Source of the DNA: Amyelois transitella
Taxonomy: Eukaryota > Arthropoda > Insecta > Lepidoptera > Pyralidae
Length of the DNA: 64,000 nt
Direction: 5' to 3'
NCBI RefSeq assembly: GCF_032362555.1
Contig: NC_083524.1
Coordinates: forward strand, 4,822,001 to 4,886,000
How positions within the stretch are numbered: position 1 is the stretch's first letter; every line of letters starts with the position of its first letter. Shown one piece after another: positions 53,745 to 64,000 of this stretch. Made by a program: the position numbers and the translations under genes. The notes beneath the pieces were generated by a model that saw only the letters and a list, made by a program, of their open reading frames with translations, was not told the origin of the DNA and did no database searches.

Positions 53745-54006
53745 TGCAGTGTGGTTCCCAGCACTATAATATAATCATTTCTTTCACATGGGTAGCGAAG
53801 AAAAAACATAGTGTGTGCTTCTCTTTCCATAAGAACATCAAAGGAAAGAGTTATAAACTAGGCATTTTTTAATTGATGGGCTATTAACCTGTCACTGTCT
53901 TAATCTTCATTTCATAACTATGTCATCCAACTAAACGTGGCCTTTCTGTATTTTGAGACTAGTGGTTCTATATCCCGTAAGGGATAAACACGTGATGTAC
54001 GTATGT
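53745..54006 (+). mobile_element. SINE-like element (family A)
   Basis: It runs from 'tgcagtgtggttcccagcac' through 'ttgatgggctattaacctgt' and 'gtcatccaactaaacgtggc' to 'cgtaagggataaacacgtga' and a gtatgta tail. A separate tail scrap is at 53690-53735. Confidence 0.65.
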
Positions 54007-55316
54007 ACATCTCTCTGATGAATTACCCACCCTAAAACCCATTTTATAAACTCTGTATAATGGAACCAAATGCGAAAGCGTGACTACTTTTTAACCTTGA
54101 CCAATAGGCAGAATTTGCTTGTCATTTGGTAACATTTAACAAAAAAAAATACCATAAAAGGGATATACGTGACACGTACACAAATGCCAAAATGATTTTG
54201 TTTTGAAATTATCATACTTTTTTCTTTGCAGGTAACTGTAGTTACTCGGCTATTTTATTAATGAGACACAAATTGAAACAATGAAAATGCACTCCATAAT
54301 TAGTATTTATTCGTATCATACTCCTTCTAGTAGAAGTACATTATAATTTTTCATGTACCATTTCCTTAAAGTTGGTATAGGTGATATATATAAATGAAAG
54401 AAATGACTGTTTTGGTAAGATTTCTAATTAGCCTTAAAAATGAAATTGAAGTGTAAATAATGTACTTGTCTCATACTTATATAGTAGATACAAAATATGG
54501 GTTGTTCCCAAAAGCAATGGAATCATGTAAGAAGCTTGTAAATAAGGGCTAAATAAAATGATATCTAAGTCCACGATTCCCATCGGTTTTGGGAACAACT
54601 CTAAATATACGTATAAATAATTGTGTGGTATGCATTGCAGTAACATCAGTCCTCTGCAAGTCCAAATAAAATGCAATTTAGTACCATTGTCTTTTTAAAT
54701 AAATGTTAGCCTAAATGAATGACTAACTTTAAAATGAATGATTTGAATCATATTTCGTCAATTTTTGTCAATATTATAATTATTACCGAAATTAACTATT
54801 ATACAGACAAAATTTGCACACATATAAATGAACACAAAAATCAGGAAAATATGAAGGCGCCTTATGTTTTCGCCATTAATACACATGTCATTTAATATAA
54901 TTCTCAAAAGCAAATAAAATTATTAATATAGAAATAGTATTGGTAAATTTAATGCCAAAGCATTATTGTGTAGTATATATACATATATTAAAAAAATATC
55001 TTATTTAAAAATTTAAACCTAATTTATTTTCTTGTAAACAACCGTTATATTTTCTATGATAAGTGAAAAAATATAAGTGTCATGAGTTGTTTACTTTTTT
55101 TTATACATTATTATTAGTGGTGGTATTAAGTCGAACTCCACCTTACACATTTTTATTAATTTTAATTATACATTAATAAAAGATTTAAAAATAAACACAG
55201 TCTCCCTTATATTTTGGGAGCAATTTAATCACAAAGTCATTAATCCTATGCTATAAAAGCGGGATAACTAGCCTCCCGCGTATTGAACATTTACGGGAGG
55301 GTTTTAGGGATCAGCA

Positions 55317-58300
55317 TCATTGAAGAAATTCATCATCATCGCCCACCTGCGAAAATAAAATTAAAATTTAAGAAATTTAATTCACATTTATAAACTTTTG
55401 AACTTATAGAACTGTGTCGTTCGACGTAATCGCATCGCATCGCGACTATTTTCAGCGCCATCTAGTTACCAAATAAAAAATCAAATTCCTATACCAATCG
55501 TATAATTTACATTCTTAGGTAGGTACAAAATTGATAACTATTAACATTTTTCAATTCAGCACATATCATCAAAAATAAATCATCGGCTGAAGAGTTCAAA
55601 GTGCCAACCCTAGCGTGTTAGAATACAACTTATAAACTATTGTCCCGCAAGATCGATTTAATAAGACTTACAGAGACTATTATCTTTCCACTTGACACAA
55701 TCTTGTTTCGCCCTTCTATTCCCCTTTTCTATTCATGTCACTATATCTTCTTTCACAATTACGCTGTTACACAACGTTTAAACAAAATCACATATTTACC
55801 TGCAAAAAATATTCATAGTTGCTGCGATGCCAGCTGCCTTCTAGCGAGAATGTGAATTTGTGAAAGGTGCCGTCTTCGCATATAACTATAAAAAAAAAAA
55901 TACATTCCAATTTAATATTTTAACATAAACATACATAAACGACCATTATACTATACAAGTCCTGCCCAATCAAAAATTTCATTCCATCGAAAAATAAATC
56001 ATTTAAAATGGACGTCGCAAAAATCGTTGCTTCAGTTTTCTACCATTTCTAAAAAAATATCTATTTTTATACTACGTTGGGGTTGGCAACACTGGCGGAG
56101 TATGATCTGATACGTAGCATAAAAGGTAGCGTTTCGCGTTGAATCGCTGTGAACCTGGCGCGATTGTCTCATCAATGAAGGTGCATAATAATGAAGACCT
56201 CGGCGGGCGTCCGGGATACGCCTGCGGACTTTTGTCTCCTCTTTGTCTGGTTTTCGGCGTCCTCAGATTTAAGTATTCATCTTTCGCAAAAGTTATATTA
56301 AAATCCCAGGGTAGAGGAGTAAATTAGGCTTAGAAAATTCCTAAAAGAACGTTACCCCAGGTACGTTCTACTAAGAAATAAGGTTAGAAATACTGACCAG
56401 CCGCTATTCTCTCGTCAATAAAGGCGCACATAGACCTCGGCGTGCGGCCGGGGCCGGCCCCGGCGGCGGCCGTGGCGGGCGCCGCGAACAGGTGCGGGTA
56501 CGTGTTGCCTTCGCGTCCCCCCCACACGTGGAGAGTGCCTTTGTCGGAGACGCAGCATATAAGTTCGTTGCTCGGGCAGAATCTTAAGCTGTGAAAAAAA
56601 AACATTATTTGCTTTAAAACAATTTTTTTTTATTAACTTAAACTTCATTGCACAAAATTAAATATGAATTTTAGTTTCCGATAGAAAACTAATTTATATA
56701 ATTTTTTTATTTTATCGAAAAACTAAAAAGATTATGGGTGATGGGCTGGCAACCCTAGTGACACTATTTGAATCTCAATTCCATCATTAAGTCATACAGC
56801 TGAGCGTGGCCTATCAGTCTTTTCAAGACTCTGTCTACCCTTGCAAGGGATGTAGACGTGATTATATGTATGTATGTAAAAGAGTATACACTGACTGACA
56901 TATGAATGCATATCCATTTGGCATTCCTGCTCGAAATTGTCCCTAACATGTGCTTCGATCCGATGCACTACCTGGCCTTGATTGGGGACATTGTTACGTA
57001 GACATATATTTTTTACTTTAGGGCTCAATCTGTGCAATTTATCCTTTCTTTCGTATATTTATTTATTTTAATGACTTGTCCCTTACAAGGGAAGTTTTAT
57101 CAGCTTGCCCACTACATCTAAAGATTTGATGAAATCTACTACTTAACATAAATACTGATATTTTTTAAGCTTACCAGTATACATCGGCGTAGTCGGACCC
57201 TCTGCGGAGTTCGTGTATAACGAGCTTAGAACTAGTGTCCAGTATGCGTATTATTGTGCCTCGTTCAGACGCAGTGGCCACCATGGACCCGTTTGGGGAC
57301 AACGTAACGCAAACCAAGTCCGTTTGGTGGATGCCCACTACCGCCGGTATTGAACTCGATTGGGAGCCTATGACTGCTCGGGTTATGTCCTGAAATATGA
57401 TAAATAATAATGAATCAGTTTAATGTCACAATAATATTTGGTTTTAAAGAATTGTGTCTAATAAAATAAACTTCTTGAACGCGGTCAGAAAATCCATTGG
57501 AATATCTGCTTCTCCCAATATATTTTGTATCGGAATCCTAATATCTGAATACATCTTAGTATATCTCGCGAGAAGACAGAAACTGTGTTTAAACAAACCT
57601 CCTAACATGACGTTACAAATTGTATATTTTACACAAACAAGAAAGTACGAAGAACTTTAAACTTACAAGTAGCTGCAGAGATCCTTTCCTATGCGCCGGC
57701 GCAGCGAGCAACTGTGGCGAATCTGGGTTCGTCGTGAGCGCGCACAATGGCCGCACGGTACTCGGCGTTCTGAGCAATGCCACGCGCTGAAACGATGGCA
57801 ACGCTAACACTTGGATACTAGATGTCAGCACTACTGCTACCCTGCAAAGTGAACATGAATGATGACATCATTTATTTTTGTCAACAGCTGATAAACGGAA
57901 ATACTGTATGACAGAAAACGGCATCAGTGGTGGAACGGGGAACGGTTAAGGCGCCCGAATAAAAATGAGTGATTCACAGGAGGAGCATGTACCAATAACT
58001 CTTTCCATGTAACAATGACTTATGGACAGTTTTAGTGCCAACCGATGCATAAGTAAATGAAGACTATGAAGAGGGAAAACATAGTAACCAAGATCCAATA
58101 CAGGTTAGGTTCTCCTGCAAAGTCATAGGCGCACATCGTCCCCAAGAGAGGGTGAGGGCGAAACCGTAACTAAAGCGATGTTACGAAGAATGTTGATGAT
58201 CATTCAATCTTTCGACAGGTGAAAATGCAATGACGAATATTTTGTGGCGATCCCACTAATGTCATATGCTATCATCCAATCATAGTCAGCGCTCAACAAA

Positions 58301-61300
58301 TGGCAGCGAAGAGTCTATGGCGAAATCTCAAAACGTCACACGCAACTTATTACAGCGCTATGCTAAATCGCGCAAGCAAAGATTGCACGGATTGGAGTAT
58401 ACCTACTTCATCAACATCATCGATGTTTCATTTGGTGGCGGTCAAGCCTTTACTACCGCTCCCGCTGCAATTGCATGAGAGAGAACAAAGTTCTCCTAAA
58501 GTCATTATCTAAAATAGCAGTTTTCAACCCGATTCAATGTCATATCTAAATTAGTATTCGGTAATTCGGCCAAAACACGCGTTTAGAATATAAAATTAAC
58601 TTTCGTACGTGCACAATGTATTTTGCTTGTGCACACAAGCTATAAGAAGGATATGCTAAAGGATAATCATTAATTCTTTACGAAATTAAAACCCAAATAA
58701 CATAAAATTTCAACCCTTTTAAAGATGTTTCATTTATTTTTAAACCTGTCAACAGAGCGCATATTATATATTTTATCTGTCTTGGAATAGAATAAACTAG
58801 AGCAGGCGATAAAATGGACTACTGACATGTTATCGTTATCACAGAATAAAAGATTCCCAAGTCGCATGATTTGGCGTTGTTTGAGTGTCAGAAGACAGGT
58901 TAGGAACCTGTCCTGCCCATTGTCTAAAAGAAGTATCCAAAGTTAATATTTCCCTTGATTGACTTTAACAACCTGCGCGGGAAGAGAAGCAGCTAGCATA
59001 CTATGCTTTTTTGTCTATCAGACCAATATTGGAGCTATGAACACTATAAGTAATATTAAAATCATGAACGTTAAAAAAATTTTGTACTAGTGATGTGAAA
59101 AAATAACGCACAATAGAAAGAACCACAAATGAAAAACACTTCCCAAATCGATATGCACATTTACTTACTAAGACACCTACGTAAGATAATGCATCGAAGA
59201 AAGAACTTCAACATACTAATGACTAGGTAACGACACTAACAACCATTAGCCTGAGATTTACTATATTAGGTTATTAAGTTAAGGTCACCGATACGTTATC
59301 TCGCGATGACTATCGTCGCGTCTCGTGCAGTCGTTATAACTAACTAACACTAAGTTATTCTTTTGTTAAACGTTTCTATTATTTGCCAGTGTGAAAAATG
59401 TAGAAAGACTTCTTAAACTCAAACGGGAACCATTTTTATGTCCACTTCTTGACGCAAGCTTCTTTTAACTGCGCGTGAGTTGATGATGATATTTTATAAT
59501 CTTCAATGATGTTTATCACACACGGGATGTTCAATTGAAAATAATTTCATTAAACATATAGGAATAATGTCTAAGGTTTCCACGAGTTCAAATAAAATAA
59601 GAAATAATTAATTCCAATAAAAAGGTATAATACGGTATTACAATTGCTATTATGTGTTTGATTTCCAATATATCAAACAAAAGTTAACTTACAAAAACAC
59701 ATTTTTTATACTATGTCATGATAACTTGCGTTACGTACAAAATGTGACTAATATACCTAGTCACATTTGAACAATAAACTTGTTTATTAAAAATATTGCG
59801 TATTTTACAATGTAAACACATATTGTATGTTTGTAATTAATGATTAAAATAAAAAAGTTTAGATTTTAAAATACTTTTTTCGCTTCATCTAAATAATCCA
59901 TTACTCTCTTAATGCAAACAATAGACTTTTTAGCTAGGTACTCTTGACCTGTCAAGATTGATTATTTTATTTGAGAATACAAGTTAGTAATGACGAATAC
60001 GTGATCAACGGCACACTTCGTACAAGTTCATTTATGATGTTGTTTGATGACGTATTTCTCAACCATTTAATTCATATTGTCGTGATTATTATTCAGTAAC
60101 GCATGTACGCACAAAGCAACAGCCGAAACTACCTAAACTAAATACTCGTATTATAAAGAGAAAACATTTTTATTTTTGTATTGCCTTAAATATTTTCATA
60201 CAATTGTGCCGGATTTATGATATATTTCACAGATACAGACAAAACCTGGAAGAGTAACATAAGTCTTCTCTTTTCTCGAAATTCACACGAGAGCGAAGCT
60301 CAGCGAAACAGCTAGTTATCAATAATATAATTACGTTAATTCTTTGAGATTTCCATGTTTTATAATGGTGACCTTTGACCGGGACAGGCCTATCAGAGGC
60401 CACCACTAAAATGCTTACGGACTCTACAAGTGAGATAAGGAAGACGTACGCATAATTAACAAAGATTTGCTGCAAAAATTAGTCAGCCTAATGAGAAATA
60501 CAAAGGATTTGTCTTTGAAACAGAAAAAAATATACCAATAACATCTATGTACAATTGTACAATGGTTTCTTTCAAATGACTTTATCATTCTTAATCTCGA
60601 TTCTACTATGAAGTCATACAGCCAAAAGAAGCTTTTATAGTCGATTGAGTCTGTGGACTCTCTACCCGTAAGGCATAAATACATGATATTTGTATATTTT
60701 CCCATATTGGTAATACGTCTAAATAAACATGCTTGCTAATAAGCCTACTTGTACTTCCTGACACGGAGGGCCGTATTGGCGACTTGAAGACGACCTCAGC
60801 TTAAGTCGCGCTGTTGATTATCTTACATGAGGCTGCAGGGGCGCCGCGGCTTCTTGTACATGAATTGGAAATTAAGAGTTTACTCACTTATCCCTTCTCG
60901 CGCGCAGGGCCCGTATTGGCGACTTGAAGACGACCTCAGCTTTGAAGGCTCGCTGTTGGTCATCCAGCAACATGAGGCTGCAGGGGCGCCGCGCCTTCAC
61001 CACCAGTAACCAGTTGGTCCTGTATATCATCTCGCATAGCGACACCTCGCCCAACTCTTCTTTGCCTGGGAAAATTTTTAAGTCAGATTTTGTTGTGAAG
61101 AAAAATTTATTCTTACAGAGTATTTTTTTTTAAGTTGTATTAATAACCTATAAGAGAGGACGCTGATTTATTGATTAACTGATATAAAAACGCACACCAC
61201 AACCTGAGGTTTGGGTCTTGAAATTTGTGGTCTAGGGGTGCAATAGACATTTTCCGAAATGCCTGTGGGCACGGAAATGAATTATTTGTCGGGTTACGCG

Positions 61301-63535
61301 GGCGGAGCCGCGGCAACACTGTTATTAGCATATAAAACTTATAATTTCACAATTTTGCATAAAAGAGATCACATACCATAGACTACCTTTTATATGTCAT
61401 TTAATTTGAAATTAATTTTCAGGACTTTCTGGATTTGTCCCGGTAAGGAATAAAGACGTGAATATGTATGCAATTTTTTATATTTAAGTGTTTTGAGAGT
61501 AGAAACATAAAGTAGCTATTTCTTACCATACCAGAATAATGCTGTTTTTATTTAATCAATACTTTTTTAGGTAAATTTTGTCATCGTGGACATTTAATAA
61601 TAATTTAAATTAGTGACATTTAAAGGTTAAATATGTTATACTGAACTATATTTAGATGTGTAGCTGCAATATAAATATTAAACCAGTATTCCATAAGTTT
61701 TATTCTTAAATTATTGCTTTTTTATATCTTTAGTTGTCATTTAAATTAAAGCTATGTTTAGAATATTTTCACTTGTAACACAAGTAATTCTCATTATTAG
61801 GAATTTCCGTTCTGGGACATTAGAAAGTCGTTACACGTGTCAATTTACATTAATTACAAATGCGTCACTGAAGAACTGAATGCCAATTCTTGTTATTGGG
61901 GACAAAAGTCAATTTAACAATTACATTGGTACCTACTAAACAAATATGTTAACAGTATATTATATATTTACGTGACTTAATTCTTAAGGGGTGTTAGGTC
62001 TTCTAGTTTCATGCAGATATAATTCTCTTGGCATGTTAGGTATGTCATCATTTTTCATGCCATAACCCGAATGCCCAGTCTTAACACTGAGTTTTGCCCA
62101 GTCTTTCCCATTGTATTTTTTAATGACTGGATGATAAATAACATACATACATATATACATATGGTCACGTTCAGCTATTTGGCTTAATGATAGAATTGAG
62201 ATTCAAATAGTGACAGGTTGCTAGCCCATCGCCTAAAAAAGAATCCCAAGTTTGTAAGCCTATCCCTTAGTCGCCTTTTACGACATCCATGGGAAAGAGA
62301 TGGAGTGGTCCTATTCTTTTTTGTATTAGTGCCGGGAACCACACGGATGATAAATTATGTTATGTAAATTGTAATATGTATATTCAATGTATAAGTCAAA
62401 TATATTTATATATAAGTCAAACCAAAAAAGAGATCATAACAATTTTTGCTGCATGTTTTCTTTGTTCTAATTATTATTTTTCTATATTCTTAAAACAAAA
62501 AAAAGAGGGAGGGAAAAGACAAATATCTTAAAATCAGTGAAAAGCCCCACTGTTCTTCGCTATGTGGCTTAGAGTTTTGTGCATATTGTAGTATAATATT
62601 TGTGTGTTTGTAAAAAAATATATTACTTAAGGCATTAAGTACTAAATTATTACTCTTAAAATTTACTTAAAACTTAATAAAGAAATTCCATAGACAAATA
62701 TTTGTACAGCAGCACTCGAGTTGGTAAGATGTGATAATGATATTATTTCATTCATCATCATAAACTTTATTACTATAAAAATAAGAATCGAAAAACATAT
62801 TTAAAGTTATAATACAAAGTACTTACTGTAGTGACATTTTTCGACGAGCGGTTGAATGTTATACACACGAAGACCAGATGTAAGGCAGCAAGTGAAGCAG
62901 CCTGCACACAAAAGTTTTAATAGGTTGTTACATTTAAAAGTGTCATAGGTATAATGGAACTAAAGTTGAGCAGCTGTATTGATGCTAAGATGAGAAGTGT
63001 TACAGTAAAGGTTAAAATAAAATAAAAATAAAATAGTATAAATGATAAAGATAGAGTAAGATTAACACAATAACCTTCTAAACTGTCCTTATAAAACGAA
63101 GGAACTGTAAAGTTAATGTCAATAATAAAATGATGCTCAAAAATATGCCTAAATATATTGAAAATAAGTTCTTTATGAAATAGAAACGTAGTAAGTAAAA
63201 AGGGCAAACAATTACAAAATCAAGCAACGCCCGAACAATAGCGCGCGAAGTCAAGAAACTGCGCGGGGGCGCTCTAAAAATATAAACAACACGTGTAGCG
63301 TGGTGCATATCTTTTCGCGACGAACGACGCAAACCACGATAGCCAAAGCACTCCACATCGCCTCTACGACAAATACAACACACATATCACCCCTTATACT
63401 GCTAAATAATCCAAATAATTAATAATGCTTAAACGAAAGAACAAAGAACTACGGTTGACGAACTAGGAAGTGACTCAAACCTTGATCCTGGTTAAATGCC
63501 AGGCTCGTGATGCAGCTGCTTCTTCGCCGCGCCAT
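55317..63535 (-). CDS. WDR45: WDR45/WIPI4, phosphoinositide-binding autophagy protein
   Basis: This PROPPIN beta-propeller binds PI3P on autophagic membranes and works with ATG2 in lipid transfer. Exons in order: 63535-63481, 62901-62827, 61065-60888, 57841-57667, 57389-57175, 56588-56398, 55885-55800 and 55346-55317, together 1005 nt, 334 aa, with matching phases. WD-like pieces run SSCITSLAFNQDQGCFTCCL, SGLRVYNIQPLVEK, SIQVLALPSFQRVALL, then ATASERGTIIRILDT. The lipid-binding motif is LRRG (222-225), as in WIPI3/4, followed by SDYADVYCLRF and VSDKGTLHVWG. The end, VICEDGTFHKFTF then DDDEF, matches human WIPI4 (DGTFHKYVF, CDDDDF) and separates it from WDR45B. The loop before CAFIDE is short and Ala/Gly/Pro-rich. 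Human WIPI4 has about 360 residues. Confidence 0.93.
56142..56250 (-). pseudogene. Degenerate copy of WDR45 exon 6 end
   Basis: On the minus strand it reads PPRSSLLCTFIDETIAPG, against PRSMCAFIDERIAA and then G/GT in the real exon (56398-56588). It lies about 150-250 bp downstream of that exon in the next intron. A G/GT step is retained at the same point. About a quarter of bases differ and six extra bases are present. No acceptor in the needed phase is evident, so it is probably dead. Confidence 0.55.
56735..56877 (+). mobile_element. SINE-like element (family A), 5'-truncated
   Basis: The text gtgatgggctggcaacccta, ctatttgaatctcaattcca, cagctgagcgtggcctatca and ggatgtagacgtgattatat with a tatgtatgt tail marks the family. 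It lies in a WDR45 intron, antisense to the gene. Confidence 0.7.
57842..60887. other. Third intron of WDR45, 3.0 kb
   Basis: It contains a family B fragment (58080-58150), a family E repeat (58945-59030), a Helitron-like tail (60267-60318, ending aacagctagt), a diverged SINE-like tail (60588-60690) and the exon 3 copy at 60766. Two overlapping short frames at 58266-58512 have no recognisable motif. Confidence 0.55.
60766..60853 (-). pseudogene. Degenerate copy of WDR45 exon 3
   Basis: The blocks gtattggcgacttgaagacg + acctcagctt and acatgaggctgcaggggcgc + cgcg are the same as in exon 3 (60913 onward), 140 bp away. The copy sits 35 bp beyond the exon's donor. A one-base deletion, a substitution-rich middle and an in-frame stop make it noncoding. 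Confidence 0.85.
62162..62343 (-). mobile_element. SINE-like element (family A), inverted
   Basis: It is a well-preserved copy from 'gtgccgggaaccacac' (inverted start at the right) to 'ggtcacgttcagctatttgg' at the left, followed on the left by a short catacatacat tail. It lies in WDR45 intron 2, in the same direction as the gene. Confidence 0.75.
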
Positions 63536-64000
63536 GTCTCGTCGACTGGGAATTTATCATAAACATTGAATTGTTTTTTTAACAATTGTCTCAGTGGACA
63601 TTTTCACTCCGATAATTTTAATACGCACATTTATTTTGTTACATGTTCCCTGTGTGTGATACACAGCTGATTTGATGACTGATGACAGAAAAACATTACG
63701 ATGTTGCCATATTGAAAAAATTTAAACTACTATCATTTCTTGCCATATGTAATTTTATTTTATTCTTCTTACTTCATTTTTGCACTAATTGTGTAAATTT
63801 ATACTTACGAATCTCATGCCTTTCACAAAATTCAGAACACTAAATTTTAAGTACCACACGTCATTACACTAAGGTGTGTAACGGGAGGGCAAAGGGATTA
63901 CTAGTCATCTTCCTAATAATTGCTTTATATTTGCTTTAGCTTTGCAATGTAAATAAATGGACATAAAACAAAAATAATATATGTATATACACAAAGATTT
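63536..64000. other. Upstream region of WDR45
   Basis: This should hold the WDR45 promoter and 5' UTR. A TGACTGATGACAG word lies at 63675-63688. No TATA box or initiator stands out, and no further gene is visible before the window ends. Confidence 0.4.

Larger units (their letters stand above)
51829..55316. other. Interval between the BEL/Pao element and WDR45
   Basis: It is AT-rich. It holds a broken LINE end (53130-53595) and a SINE-like copy (53745-54006). A 31-codon plus-strand ORF at 52548-52643 (MTPAIVEQIVSLDLILKKYN near its end) runs into a strong donor, GA/GTAAGTAAA, but I find no following exon. The part next to 55316 should include the WDR45 3' UTR. Confidence 0.5.

Noticed and set aside
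54434-54676. Minus-strand ORF of 80 codons with hydrophobic stretches
   Set aside because: The sequence is AT-rich, lacks any motif, and its hydrophobicity follows from TTT/ATT-rich codons.
56384-56648. Alternative minus-strand frame giving a Gly/Arg/His-rich protein
   Set aside because: It is a shifted frame over WDR45 exon 6; the phase that joins exons 5 and 7 gives the PROPPIN sequence.
58266-58512. Two overlapping plus-strand ORFs in WDR45 intron 3
   Set aside because: There is no recognisable domain, the two frames are equally long, and there are no splice or promoter signals to prefer one.
60827-61133. Two overlapping plus-strand ORFs
   Set aside because: They are antisense to WDR45 exon 3 and its degenerate copy.

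Overview
This window is nuclear DNA from a lepidopteran (moth or butterfly). The genes carry GT-AG introns, the intergenic DNA is AT-rich, and the interspersed repeats are of kinds common in moths: SINE-like copies ending in (TATG)n, Helitron-like copies running from TC to CTAG between A and T, LINE 3' ends, and a BEL/Pao retrotransposon. All identifications come from reading the sequence and recalled family motifs; no search was run.

Six host genes can be assembled. (1) 6633-22568, minus: a mitochondrial P450 of the CYP301 family, 9 exons, 529 aa, with a 9.3 kb first intron full of mobile DNA. (2) 24678-25847, plus: a MADF-domain protein, 3 exons, 233 aa, divergent from the P450. (3) 31189-33701, plus: GDP-D-glucose phosphorylase GDPGP1, 6 exons, 324 aa. 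(4) 39813-41312, plus: an intronless, secreted acid-lipase-type protein of 499 aa. (5) 43931-44924, plus: SMIM20/MITRAC7, 3 exons, 73 aa. (6) 55317-63535, minus: WDR45/WIPI4, an autophagy PROPPIN, 8 exons, 334 aa. In every spliced model the intron phases close exactly. A possible exon of a seventh gene lies at the left edge. The genes look like unrelated housekeeping or tissue genes; nothing suggests one pathway.

Mobile DNA fills much of the rest. A full pogo/Tigger element (26950-31108, TA target site) has an almost intact transposase ORF and sits 79 bp upstream of the GDPGP1 start codon. A near-pristine BEL/Pao element (45168-51823, minus) has 383-bp LTRs differing at one base, a 5-bp target duplication and a 1771-aa Gag-Pol ORF; it separates SMIM20 from WDR45. 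Smaller TIR elements hold transposase fragments: an integrase C-terminus (10114-11208), a PHD finger (19883-21016) and a THAP domain (37078-37989). Two hAT-like elements lie side by side at 35320-37016.

The least explained signals are an orphan tandem array (about 122-135 bp period) between the divergent P450 and MADF genes, a set of perfect inverted repeats including an uninterrupted 60-bp palindrome, and two degenerate exon copies just downstream of their parent exons in WDR45. I found no single convincing new biological system.
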